A stretch of DNA of 64,000 nucleotides, from the NCBI GenBank assembly GCA_000697055.1, contig JNDT01001492.1:1-64000 (forward strand), in the 5' to 3' direction. Origin of the DNA: Saksenaea vasiformis B4078. Lineage: Eukaryota; Mucoromycota; Mucoromycetes; Mucorales; Saksenaeaceae. Both the position numbers and the translations under genes were made by a program. The notes under the pieces are model-generated. The model was not told the origin of the DNA. It searched no databases and saw nothing but the letters and a program-made list of their open reading frames with translations. Of this stretch, positions 33,586 to 44,438 are shown in pieces (position 1 is the first letter of the stretch; every line of letters begins with the position of its first letter).

Positions 33586-35276
33586 ATGAAGGCGAATCTG
33601 CTGTTGCTTTTGCTAGCTGCTACATCTGCGTTAGCTGACAAGGCCGTTGTTGGTTATTTCCCAAACTGTAAGAAGGCGTTATTTCTTCCTCAGGTCCATT
33701 AACGTGTTTTCTCATAGGGCTCTATGCTAGGTGGCCAGGTATATAATTGATCTGTTCACTCGCACGAGATTAACTTTGCTCTAGTTACCAACATTGACTT
33801 CTCCAAGTACACGCATATACATTATGCTTTTGCCATAATGATCAAGGGTGATACCCCTGAATGGACTGACGACTGGCTTGTTTCGACGCAGTTACCACAG
33901 TTGACAAAGATGGCTCACAGTAAACAGGCTAAGGTGCTTATTTCCGTCGGAGGATGGTCTGGATGCTTGACGTTCAGGTACACAAGTTAGCATCTCTGTC
34001 ATGGTACAAAATTCTCACTTTAATTAAGTACGATGGCTGCCGACCAGAAACAACGCCAGAAATTTATTCAATGGAATATCGATCAGATTACCAAGTAAGC
34101 TATTCAATTGCGCTTTGTAGGACTCAAATGTTTGCTTAGGTACGACACGGACGGTGTCGACATTGGTAAAGATCAACGTCTCAGTCTTGTTTAGATCGTA
34201 CCGCTAATGACTTTTACGATTAGATTGGGAATATCCAGGCCGCCAAGGCGCTGGCTGCAACAAGGTCGATAAGGCAAATGATGCAAAGAACCTTTTGACA
34301 TTGCTCCAGGAGCTGCGTCAGGCGATGGACACGAAATTCGGAAAGGGAAAGAAGGAGCTCTCGATTGCCTCTCATGTTCGCACATTTGTGGTTCCCTCCG
34401 GTTATATGACAGATGTCTCTGAATTTGGAAAAGTTCTTGATCGTGTGAACGTTATGGCTTACGACATTAATGGCGCCTGGAACTCCACCACCGGTAAATT
34501 TTAGTGTGGTGCCAAGGAAAATCATTCATATGTATTTTATAGGTCCTAACGCCCCTTTCGAAGCCGAACCTGGCCATGGTCAGGCTGACAGCTTTGTTAG
34601 CTCGATTCAGACATGGATAAAAGCTGGCATTCCAAAGGAAAAAGTTGTTGGCGGAGTTGCGTTCTATGGTCGTTCCGCGAGTAAGTGAAACTGACAACAA
34701 ATGCATAAATGACTTATTATGTATTTCATAAAGCTGCTGAAGAGGACATGACCAAGTCAAAATCTCAGTATCAGGCCCAGAAAGCTGGCGTTGCTCCAAA
34801 AGGCGATTCGTTGGATGCTTAGTAGGTGTTGAACCTCGATATAGTACAGACAAACTAAAATTACCTTTCTAGTTGGCAAGACCCTTACTGTTCTCGTGAT
34901 CCAGGTGGTCTCTCAGGAATTTGGCGCTACGGCAATTTGCGCTCTGAAGGCGTTTTGACCTCACCTACAAAGGCAGCGGCTCCATGGGTACGCACATGGG
35001 ATAACATTACCAAGACTCCATGGCTGTTCAACCCCAACAGCAAAGTGTTTATCTCGTACGATGATCCTGAGTCGATCAAACTGAAGGTTGAATATGCTCT
35101 ATGTCAAAATATCGGAGGCCTTATGGTATGGTCTGTTGACGAGGACACAGACAATCATGAGCTCCTCAATGAGGTCTACAAAGTTAGATCAGGTAAGCAT
35201 GTGTCCCGAGCACCCTGAAGCATAATGCTCATCGCCTGCTTTTGTTGTAGAGCAAGCGACCGACTGCCCTCATTAA
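33586..35276 (+). CDS. Secreted GH18 chitinase
   Basis: This glycoside hydrolase family 18 enzyme cleaves beta-1,4-linked N-acetylglucosamine, probably for wall remodelling or nutrient use. The start ATG opens a signal peptide (MKANLLLLLLAATSALA). The mature part begins DKAVVGYFPNW. The substrate-binding motif is KVLISVGGWSGC. The catalytic motif DGVDIDWEYPG is rebuilt across an intron at about 34166-34222 and includes the proton-donor Glu. Later blocks are VNVMAYDINGAWNS, GVAFYGRSA, WQDPYCSRDPGG, VFISYDDPESIKLK and GGLMVWSVDEDTD. The last tiny exon ends EQATDCPH with the stop at 35274-35276. About seven introns join without frame loss. No carbohydrate-binding module or Ser/Thr-rich anchor follows, so it is a single-domain soluble chitinase. 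Confidence 0.95.
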
Positions 35277-36916
35277 ACACGAATGAAAATAAACGCTGTA
35301 TCAGCATATTTATTTGCTTATCTAGCCGATTATAATAAACAGTAGCACTTCCTGTGCAACATTGGAACGTCTTTCTGGTCACAAATTCCAGTGTCAACGT
35401 GGCGAACTCTCTCTCTCTCACCAACTTATTCAGCCAATGGTGCTTTGTATAGTTTTGTCTATGCTACGATGGAATGGTCACTTTAACTCACACTTGTACT
35501 TGCGCTTGTGATTTTACTATCGGTTAATGACTATCGCTACGAGCCTCTGAGAATATCCGTCGGTGTCCCAAGGCTGGCACTGTTGGTTTGTTTCTCTGGC
35601 TCAACAAACTGGGAACAGCAGCAAACTATCACTTTTTGGTTTACGAGCTATTTCTTCTATATAGCTGCTTTTCGGAAAGGGTAACACCATATGCACAATC
35701 TATTAATGACTGGCCCTTCTGCAACTCAGCATCTACCTGCAGTTGTTCGCATTGTTCCAGGCCTTGCCTTCGATCATGGCATTGGTGAAGCATTGTTCCT
35801 GATTGTTTTCAACGTTTCTAATTTGTTTCCTTATCTAAATCTGCTCAGGATCCTCTCTTTATTATTCTGATGGAGGACCGAAATCCTTGAGGTACATAGC
35901 ATGACTACTTACATGAAGATGTATAGCAAATTTGTCAATATCATTGTTGTATCTGCTTCTCAGATTTCGTTCCCGTCTAGCACCGATCTCAGTTACGCTT
36001 GTAGGTGACTGAAGATCCATTCGGATATAGGTATCACATGAAATAGATGGGGCATGAGTTGTCGCATCCGAGTACCTTATAGCTTTTGAGCAGATCTGAT
36101 AGAAGTCCAAGTGGAAGAGGGAGTATACGCAACTCGTTACTGGTCTTCATAATACTATACTTCCGTAGCAATGCCGCACAGATCCGTTTCCTGCATGCTG
36201 CCGGTCAAGCATGTTGGACCCTGTGTTCCAGACCATGTCAGGCAGCCCGACCAATCAGAACAGCGTCTCCATGGGCTAGTAGCATGGAGATACCTGCAAG
36301 CATCGAGCTCTGAGGATTGCCCCACCACTTTTCAGTATCAAAAGAAAATGATTTCACATATAACTTGCGCAGAACGCGCATTTTTAGAGCAATGGTTGGT
36401 TATTGTAATTGCTCACTTCCAAGAAACTATCTCGATGGGAATCTGTAGAAATCGAATGAAAATGAGAGCAGCCCTAGAAGTGTATGCTGTCCGTCCATAC
36501 TAGCAGTGGGAGTCTGGTGATGCATTTGTTCTACGACAGCAGCTGTCATTAGCATCAAAGGGTGAAGTTACTTGTTCACACGTTTCTCCAATACTGAGAT
36601 AGTACAAGGCATCAATCGAGCACACGCAATTACATTCGATCGCATATCATGGGGTAGAGCAACACATAATTTGACAAATGCGGCAAATTTGTTATTGCTA
36701 TTGTCACACCAATCATGTCAGCGATAAAGTACTATCTTGGGAGCCATCTCTAAAGCTGGTGCTATCAAGACCAGCCTCCGAACGCCTAGCTGTCCAAAAA
36801 AGAAAGAAAGCACGAAAGCTTGGTCACACTAACGCTATCAACCACGAGAATCTTTACAGTTCACTGCCTCAGCTTATCGAGGTTACCTTGGAAGAGAAAT
36901 GGACAAATGCAAGGAG
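35277..36916. other. Gene-poor stretch after the chitinase gene
   Basis: No gene is recognised. A short tctctctctctc run lies near 35409. Open frames at 35588-35788, 36086-36503 and 36678-36920 have no motifs. The last one leads directly into the transposase remnant and may be its decayed upstream part. Confidence 0.35.
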
Positions 36917-37190
36917 ATGAAGGGGATCGTATCCTATTATAAACAGCCCACCCATTCACAAACACGAGGACTTCGACAAATACATCAATGAGATGGGTAC
37001 ACACACTTATGTTTACCATCACACTCACCAGAGTTCAACTCGGTTGATCCGTTTTGGCACATAGTAAACAGGAATCCAAGCGCTTCAAACTGCTAAACAA
37101 TGGAATGCTCAAGACGAGCATCGCCGACGTTTGTGACAGGGTGCTCCTTACCGACTTCCAAGGATTTGCCCAATATTCTAGACTTGAACT
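36917..37190 (+). pseudogene. Tc1/mariner-like DDE transposase fragment
   Basis: Three pieces in different frames line up with the middle of a Tc1/mariner-type transposase. EMKGIVSYY is followed by SPPIHKHEDFDKYI (about 36917-37000), where VMDNAPIH is expected and the Asp is lost. CLPSHSPEFNSVDPFWHIV follows (about 37008-37066), resembling the usual LPPYSPELNPIEQFW with the third acidic residue. Then comes ESKRFKLLNNGMLKTSIADV, then LLTDFQGFAQYS. At least two frameshifts separate them. The catalytic triad is incomplete, so the copy cannot be active. No inverted terminal repeats were found by eye. Confidence 0.6.
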
Positions 37191-37928
37191 AAGGGCCATG
37201 GTATATTGTAACCTGAGGTCAAACAGTTTGCATTTCTTTTGCGACAATGACGCACGACTCGGATTTCTATGCAAGCGTTGTCGATTTTCCCAAAGGAGAG
37301 CAACTAGAAATTTTACTGAACGACATCGAATCACCTGCAAGAGCTACTTAAATTTCCAGAAAAGTGTACTTCATTGTCATTTTGAGGATTTCTGCACGTG
37401 CTCAACTAACTCCACATTATCACTTTGTTGTCGATCTATCGCAGGTTTCTAGATAATAATATAAACAAGAAATATATCGCTCCAAGGAGTAAAAGGGATT
37501 TGGAGGGGAAGTTGTTCTACATACAGTACGCATTTTCTTGATCCGAACAACAATAGCGTTGTACGAGTAATCTAGCTGCATAGCCAATAGGAAGATCGGG
37601 CTCAGCTTTTTCTAATAAGAAAAAATTCTTTTGGCGGCATCTTACAGAAAAGAATCAGGCTGTTTCGTACCATAATCAGCATCTTTCTTTCCATTTCGTT
37701 CATTGTTGCTCCATGGAGCCTTCATGCTCCTACGGAATATCAGTCGTAGGCAAGAAAAATACAACTAACAAGCGATATACGGATACCTGTCTTTTTATCC
37801 ATCCGGCATTAGCAAGGCACAGAAGACATTCCTATTCAAGTCTCCACAGCCATTGCTCGATAAACCGTCTTCATCGAAGAGCCTTGTCCCTTGATACGAT
37901 TCCATCCTTATCCTTTGTTGCTTCGACG
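37191..37928. other. Spacer and leader of the Erf4-like gene
   Basis: No gene is recognised before the next start. An in-frame ATG at 37713 would extend the Erf4-like protein by 72 Ser/His-rich residues. I treat that part as leader, because the family core lies much further downstream. Confidence 0.35.
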
Positions 37929-38729
37929 ATGACATCTAAAAATCGGCAAAGTAATCGTAGCAGTTTGACAAGCGAAACCGCTGTCGCTACAGAAACGAAG
38001 AAAATGACGACATCCTCCTCCACATGTAATTAAGTCCCCACCCCTTAAAAAAATTGCTCATCTCTTTTTTCCCGTTAGATCATCAGACGCTCATTACGGC
38101 CCATTCAGGAAACAACCACGATCAGAATGCCATGGCAACACGATCATCGCTGCCGCAGCCTCGTTCATCCAATGTAGAACGACATCATACTATCGACATT
38201 TCACAACGTTCCGTTGTTCAAGTCATTCGTATAGAGCGCGATTATTCTCAAGGAGACGGTATCACACGCTTCGTCACTGCCATACCAGAAGAGCTGGACG
38301 ATCGAGTAAGTGAAAGCATGGAACAACCCAAACAATTAACGTCGTTACAGATTGGTAATGAGCAAGTCGTACGCACAATAGAAACCATCAACAGCATCTT
38401 ACAGCAAGCAGAAAAACTGTCCTTCAGAACAGCATTTGATAACATCATGGAATGCCTGACAATCTACACTTGGCCGCTGATCGTTCCTTCATACTATCAA
38501 CGGGTAACAAATAGAGTGGTGCTGCACAGACGCTAATGAATAGTAGTCTATAAAACGACTGTTGAACTTTATCGAATCTGAAAACAAAACGATCTACAAC
38601 GCGCAAGGGTTAGAAATATCAAATCCTGTCAAAGCTGCTTTTCTCTTCGTGAGTATATGGATTTACGCATAGACGAGACGATATGCTAACGTCGATTAGT
38701 TGGAGATCAAGGTATTCGAAGACGCTTGA
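37929..38729 (+). CDS. Erf4/GOLGA7-type subunit of a Ras palmitoyltransferase
   Basis: Erf4 (animal GOLGA7/GCP16) is the accessory subunit that stabilises the DHHC enzyme Erf2 (ZDHHC9) for palmitoylation of Ras on ER/Golgi membranes. Four exons are read. The first is a Ser/Thr-rich N-terminus (MTSKNRQSNRSSLTSETAV). After an intron (about 38024-38079) come VVQVIRIERDYSQGDGITRF, VTAIPEELDDRV, VVRTIETINSILQQAEKLSF and MECLTIYTWPLIVPSYYQR. Then follow SIKRLLNFIESENKTIYNAQ and GLEISNPVKAAFLF, and a last exon 38700-38729 coding LEIKVFEDA and stop. The block order (ERDYS, FP/IPEEL, LT.YT, IYAPQGL, DP...LEI.IYED) is the family signature. Total length is about 230 residues. The first start codon is uncertain. 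Confidence 0.85.
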
Positions 38730-40009
38730 TTTAACTTTGGATCTCTACACGCGTGAACCGTTTCTAATGACAATAATCACGCACATCATCCATATGCACC
38801 CACATCACTGACCACCGAATGAAGCAAACACACCATCGAAGACGACCACCCGTAGGCACATTTTGTGACACCCTTATCAATAAGTATACTTTCCCAATTA
38901 AGAATTATTTGAAAACAAGTCCTTTCCCTCTTTCTGTGTATGTGTTTGTGTATATCTTTGTGTGTATGCATGTGTACCTGTGTGCGTGTTTACAGTGCAA
39001 TGAAAGTCGACTTCTCATTGTTCCGAGTTTCGCATTTCTCAGAAATCGATTTCGCCCCGTTGAGAAAGCAGACATCACCAGCTGTAGGTCTTGTCATGCG
39101 GAAATTGATACTCAGGGGACTGTATCTATCTAAAATTGTTCTAACAGATGGAACGCCCAAGCATATTGATGCAACACAAGTTATCAAAGCTATCAGTAAG
39201 GCTTACGCGACGTTTGAAAGAATGAATGGGTGACATTTGGAACGATATTTGCCTTGCTGCCATCAGAGCCTCATAAATAATATAAGCTGCTGGAATTGAC
39301 TTTAGTTTCCCTGTCACTACTGTACTAAAACTGATGACACATTTGTGCATAATCCACTTCATGATTTTCCTGGCGAGGATCCTTTCAGTTATTGCTTGCA
39401 CATGCCCTCGTTTGCAGACATGTGGGATAGTCTAAGAGAACATCAAGTGTCAAGCTGATGTCGCGCTTACACGGACTTTGTCGTTTAGCATGAGCATGTC
39501 TCTCTATTATGGTGAAGCGCATCAATGCTGTATCATACTCTACCGATAGGACCTCCATTGCTAATTACTTTCGCTCTTTCAGTACGCTCTTGATGGGACC
39601 CGTTTGACGTAAGTCTACAACATTTCGGATCTCATATATTTTATTCTCGGAATCAATTTGAATTCTGCGATCAAATATTCAGTTACGCAGAGTACATATG
39701 GCACGCTCCTTTCGAGAGCGATTGTGGTAAATTTTGTGTACGAAATGAAAAGCTGGAACTGCCGATCATTAGTATTTGCTTACTGACCTGCTCCCTTTCT
39801 CGTATTTCCGCGGATGCAGGCCTTCTGATACAAAAAGCATCAGCAACATAATCGGCTATACATCGGTCTATACATATATAGATTTTGGATAACGCGGGAT
39901 CGCTTCATGGTATCTCAATGAAGCTGCTTCAGACAAGTTGATGCTATTGGGTGTCCGAAAAAATCGCAAACAAAATTCTTATCCGCGTATTTACCATCCA
40001 TTTTTCTAC
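38730..40009. other. Spacer between the Erf4-like gene and ORC5
   Basis: No gene is recognised. A GT-rich low-complexity tract lies at about 38933-38998. A plus-strand open frame just after it (to 39233; VMRKLILRGLYLSKIVLTDG) looks protein-like but has no known motif and no good start. The remainder to 40009 holds nothing I can name. Confidence 0.35.
38933..38998 (+). repeat. GT-rich low-complexity tract
   Basis: This is an imperfect run of tgtgtatgtgtttgtgtata type with interruptions, lying between the Erf4-like gene and ORC5. Confidence 0.7.
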
Positions 40010-41826
40010 ATGGCGACCGAGACCATTCAGCAAGAGTTAGAACAACAATTTCCAGGGCGATCGCGAGAGATCGCGATGTTACTGAGTCTCATGGGCAGAG
40101 TACGTCAGCTCTTATAGAAATTCGCGAACGATCTAATGATTGCAGTAAAGCCTAGCGATCCGACTGTGCCGAGTGCTTTTATCTACGGTCAACCATCCAG
40201 CGGCAAGACGACCGTTGTACGATCTGTATTTGAGAAGACATTATCACGGACCTCCTGGGCATTCATTAATTGTGTCGAATGTTATTCTCCACGCATGCTC
40301 TTTGAACACACGGTAAATCAATGGTGCAACTGGACGCCGTCCTGGGAGAACCAGTTTACAGGTGTATGCAAGATCGACACAATTCACCAGTTCGTCAAAG
40401 TCATCCAAGATGGCGTCGTTATCAATGATAAAAGACAATTGCTGGGAGGGGAGACGCGGTACCTGGTAAGAAGCCTTGTTTTTCCGATAGTCTAATTAAA
40501 CCATTGCTCCAGATCCTAGATCGAGCGGAACGGCTAAGAGATATGCCCGCTACTATTCTACCCGTTCTACTACGATTATCAGAAGTGGTAAGTCTTATCT
40601 CTGCTAGGTCAAAGAACAAGCGGCGTTTATTGACTCTCGATATATGTATAGTCTCAGCGTAACGTGTGTGTGATCCTTATGAGTAATGTTGTCTTTGAAA
40701 AGTTCCGAATGAAAGGTGGTCTGTACGAGCCACTGTTTATCCGTTTCTCGGACTATTCGAAGGAAGATACGTTGCGTATCCTACACAAAGATTTTAAAGC
40801 TGCGGGCCAGCAGATCCCGATCCGGTCGGAAGACGACGATGACGATGAAGCAGAAAAGGAATTTGTGGAACTCGACGATGCTTTCTTTGCTGGATTTGCC
40901 GAGATCATTTACTCTATTTTCAATCATAACTGCAAAGATCTCAACGAGCTTCGCTATTTTGCTGCCCTCCTTTTCCCACTTTATTTGAAACCGGTCAAGG
41001 ATGGTTTAGGTGAGCACATTTTCGGGTAGTTCGTCGATTATTGATATACTGGTGATAGTCCAAAAGCACGAGACCCATAAACTAGTGAAACTTGCACAGC
41101 CATACTTTGCAGAAGCAACAGATAAGTTATTCCTTCGAGAAATATCAAGCGCAGAGTGGTCGAAGAAGACACAGGCCTTGGAAGAAGTGGAAGATACAGA
41201 TCGAAATCTTGATGTATTTTTAAAACACACACGGGCACAAGGGCGAGGTCAGTAGAAAGAACGTTAGGATGTTTTCTAAAGTCGCACGAGCAGACTTTGA
41301 TCTCCCGTATTTTACAAAGTTCTTGTTGATTGCATGTTATCTTGCATCTTACAATCCGCCACGATTTGATGTGCGATACTTTTCCAAAACGGCGGAGCAA
41401 CGCAAAAAGAAGAAAGGTGGCGGGACGCGTCTTTCTAGAGCAGATACACAAGGAGGTGGAAAGGTAAATGATTGGAGATATGGCTGCAGGTGCTGATATG
41501 CACTTCAAACAGATGCGACAACAACTATTAGGACCGAAAGCGTTTCCCGTTGAACGTATGCTTGCAATATTCTACAGCATTATTGAAGATAGTCTTGAAG
41601 ATACCATCGATATCCAACAACAGGTTCGTTACCTTGAGACATGAACATGAACTCATAGCATGATTAGGTTACAAGTCTAACAACACTGCGATTGCTTGTT
41701 CGAGTAACTCAAATGGATCGACTCGAAGCAGCGAAGTACAAATGCAATGTCAGCTTTGATTTTATCCGAAGTATTGCCAAATCTGTACGATTTGAAATTG
41801 AGAATTACCTGTACGATTTTTGTTAG
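40010..41826 (+). CDS. ORC5: Origin recognition complex subunit 5
   Basis: ORC5 is an AAA+ subunit of the six-protein complex that marks replication origins in the nucleus. The ATG at 40010 opens [20 protein letters not shown]. Visible are the Walker A loop [32 protein letters not shown], a degenerate Walker [18 protein letters not shown] as usual in ORC5, [38 protein letters not shown], an acidic insert ([12 protein letters not shown]) and [19 protein letters not shown]. The C-terminal winged-helix part follows: [29 protein letters not shown], a Lys/Gly stretch [26 protein letters not shown] and [19 protein letters not shown]. The stop is at 41824-41826. About seven introns are used. It is the second replication gene in the window besides TOP2, but is 30 kb away. 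Confidence 0.93.
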
Positions 41827-42778
41827 GAAAAAAAAAGACAAAAAACAAAGTAAAACAAAGCAAAGAACAGAAAAAAAAAGGATAAGGAAGAGGGTACGCT
41901 ACGGTTTCGAATATCTGTATTATATACACCTCTTGTAATCACAGGGTAATAACTGCAGTAACAAGTAACGTTGCTGCATCCTAAGCTTGTCTTCAATGCA
42001 TACCCGTGTATAGTGTACAATTACGCTTAAATGGACGCTTCTCTCATAGTAAACTCAGCTTTAGTATTCATGACATATTTGCATGGCCGCTGTGTCGTTT
42101 CTCCTTGTTCAGGCAATGTGGACGAATCTGCCTTGCATAAGAGCTCAAGGTTTCAAGATAATATTGTTCATCATCAATAATGTAGTCCATAGACTCGGGC
42201 CTGCCACGCTCATCGACAACAAGCCTCTTTTCATCTTCCGTACAAAAAGTTTGAATAATCATTATGATAAAAGGTTCCGGTATAATCGTGGATAAAGAAA
42301 ATGTGAGATGAATAACGCTGGTGCGACCTGAATCTACGTGACAGCAGATCCCAGAAATGCGACGACTGATCTGTCACCGCGGCGACGGTTACCTTTAGGG
42401 CGTGCGACACTCATTTCCGAATCTGTACGACATCAATTTTACCCTTGACGCGACTTCCCTCTCAGGAAAGACTGAGAAAAAGTTTTGAAACGTTTTGTCA
42501 GGTTGGCCTGGTGCTCATCTTACGGAAACATCCAAACCCAGCTATTGGTCATATGGTAGTTCAACAACCAATTATCCATCGCGATTTACGCATTCACGTC
42601 ACAAAATGATGACGACATGGACGGAAATTGCATCAAATTGGAGCTCGGTCGTCTTGCTTTCCGACCCTCCTTACCCGATTCCCATTCGTACGCCGAGAAT
42701 CTTACAGTTCTCAACGTTATAACCCAGAAAACACCTCTTCTCTTCTAAACGAAGCACTTTTCTTATCAAAACATAAAA
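41827..42778. other. Spacer before the V-ATPase gene
   Basis: No gene is recognised. The first 60 bases are A-rich, suiting ORC5 3' processing. Open frames at 42068-42295 on both strands overlap and lack motifs. Confidence 0.4.
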
Positions 42779-43592
42779 ATGGAATACTGGTGAGGGTTTT
42801 CTCTTTTGTCGAAGTGTTTCAGCTGTTCCTAACACGTCTCATCTTAATTTTCAGCCCCGTCTACGCACCTTTCTTTGGTTCCATGGGCTGCACAGCCGCT
42901 ATCGTTTTTAGCTGTAAGTTGGTTTTTTTTTTCTTTGGTTTAAACGCGTGTCTGTTTTTCGACGCATTGAGAGCAATGGCAACGTTTTTCGGTCTTGGAA
43001 CGTTCCAGGGGGTTTCGGCTGGTTACACATCTTAAACGCCTCTTGTTTTTTTTCTTTTCGACAGGTCTTGGAGCTGCTTACGGTACCGCCAAATCTGGCG
43101 TTGGTCTTTCTGCTATGGGTGTCTTGCGTCCCGATTTGTTGATCAAGTGTATTGTCCCCATTGTCATGGCTGGTATCCTCGGTATTTATGGTGTCGTGGT
43201 GTCGGTCTTGCTCTCTGCTGGATGTAAGTGGTCCTCTTCGTGATATGAGACAACGCTAACACGTTTGGATATTGTATAGTGGCTAAGAACCAGACCTTGT
43301 ACAGTGGTTTCATTCAGTTCGGTGCTGGTCTTGCTGTCGGTCTTAGCTGTCTTGCCGCTGGTATCGCGATCGGTATCACAGGTGACGCTGGTGTCCGTGC
43401 TACCGCACAACAACCTAGAATGTTTGTTGGCATGGTACGTAGAAGCAAAAATCTGATATATAACATTTGGCTGACTTTTTTGTACTTTAGATCTTGATTT
43501 TGATTTTCGCTGAAGTCTTGGGTCTTTACGGTCTCATCGTTGCTTTGATTTTGAACACCAAGGCTACTGGTGATGACCTGATCTGCGCATAA
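42779..43592 (+). CDS. VMA3: V-ATPase proteolipid subunit c
   Basis: Subunit c forms the rotating proton ring of the vacuolar H+-ATPase. Five exons: a short first one (42779-42789: MEYC) and then [99 protein letters not shown] and [19 protein letters not shown], ending [11 protein letters not shown]. Total is about 161 residues with four membrane helices and two repeated halves. The proton-carrying Glu of helix 4 is present in [10 protein letters not shown]. Introns lie at about 42790-42854, 42915-43064, 43224-43279 and 43436-43491, all keeping the frame. Intron 2 (150 nt) is long and T-rich. The symbol follows the yeast name for the canonical c subunit; a c' paralogue is less likely from length and N-terminus. 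Confidence 0.95.
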
Positions 43593-44039
43593 GGGAAAGA
43601 AAGAACGATGATCCTCTATCTTGTGTACAATCGAACTTGCAGAAGCAATAAACTGAAAAAACAAAAAAGCAAATGAAAACAAAAGGTTGATACGACTTAA
43701 CAGTACAGGTTTGTGCATCCAATTTGGCGCGTTCACTTGAAATGGATTTTTGTGTCAACTTGAATGAAATGAAACACCCTAATCCAAAAACGTATCATAT
43801 CTTACAGATACATATCTATTAACATGACGTAAGAGTGAACATGGCAATCTTTTTTGTTTTGCGATCCCACCGATTAATTAAAAAGTGACCCGTATTTGGA
43901 GGGAAAAAACACTTCTCCTTCTACAAGTCCACTAGGCGATGGAGTGTATTGATATATACTTAGAGTTGGTCTTTGTTCTGAACTGTCAGTAATAGTGACA
44001 CAGGAATTTCTTGTTATCCGATAATAAGGCTTGTCATGG

Positions 44040-44150
44040 GTTTGCAGTACATGAGATCAAAGCGAACCTACCACGAGCCACCGGCCTAAAATGCGGCGGT
44101 AGTCCCGCGTCTCCACGGGATTACCCTTCGGAAGGGGGTAAGAGACGCAC
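44040..44150 (-). ncRNA. Structured hairpin/pseudoknot module, possible mobile-element terminus
   Basis: On the plus strand tcccg (44103-44107) pairs with cggga (44116-44120). Its loop, cgtctcc, can pair with gagacg (44142-44147). Between them ttaccctt (44121-44128) pairs with aagggggtaa (44132-44141). Together they give a compact hairpin plus H-type pseudoknot, and the complement folds equally. On the minus strand a 26-residue open stretch ending in TGA runs through it (GLPPHFRPVARGRFALISC). The GC content is clearly above the neighbourhood. It could be the end of a Fanzor-like or other element, or an independent structured RNA. Transcription is not shown. Confidence 0.35.
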
Positions 44151-44438
44151 ATTGATGTATAATTATATAGACTAACCACTATGGCCATTTATACTACTTG
44201 AATAAAATTTGCATTGACCGAGAACTTAACATTATGCAAGTAACATATTACTTTAGAATAATGATGATGGAAGCCCTTTTCGGTGACGCGAGATTTTATT
44301 TCTTTATTCAATAACCAGTACGATAGAAGGTTCAGGCCAGGAGGACTTACCCCTTTTTTCACGTCAACTTTTTCTTAAAACGGGACAATGCTTCTTCGGA
44401 TTATCCCTTTCTTTTTCTTGTTCTCCCATACCTTTTAC

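Noticed and set aside
37713..37928. In-frame upstream ATG extending the Erf4-like protein by 72 residues
   Set aside because: The added part is Ser/His-rich and lies far from the family core. I keep the downstream ATG but cannot exclude the longer form.
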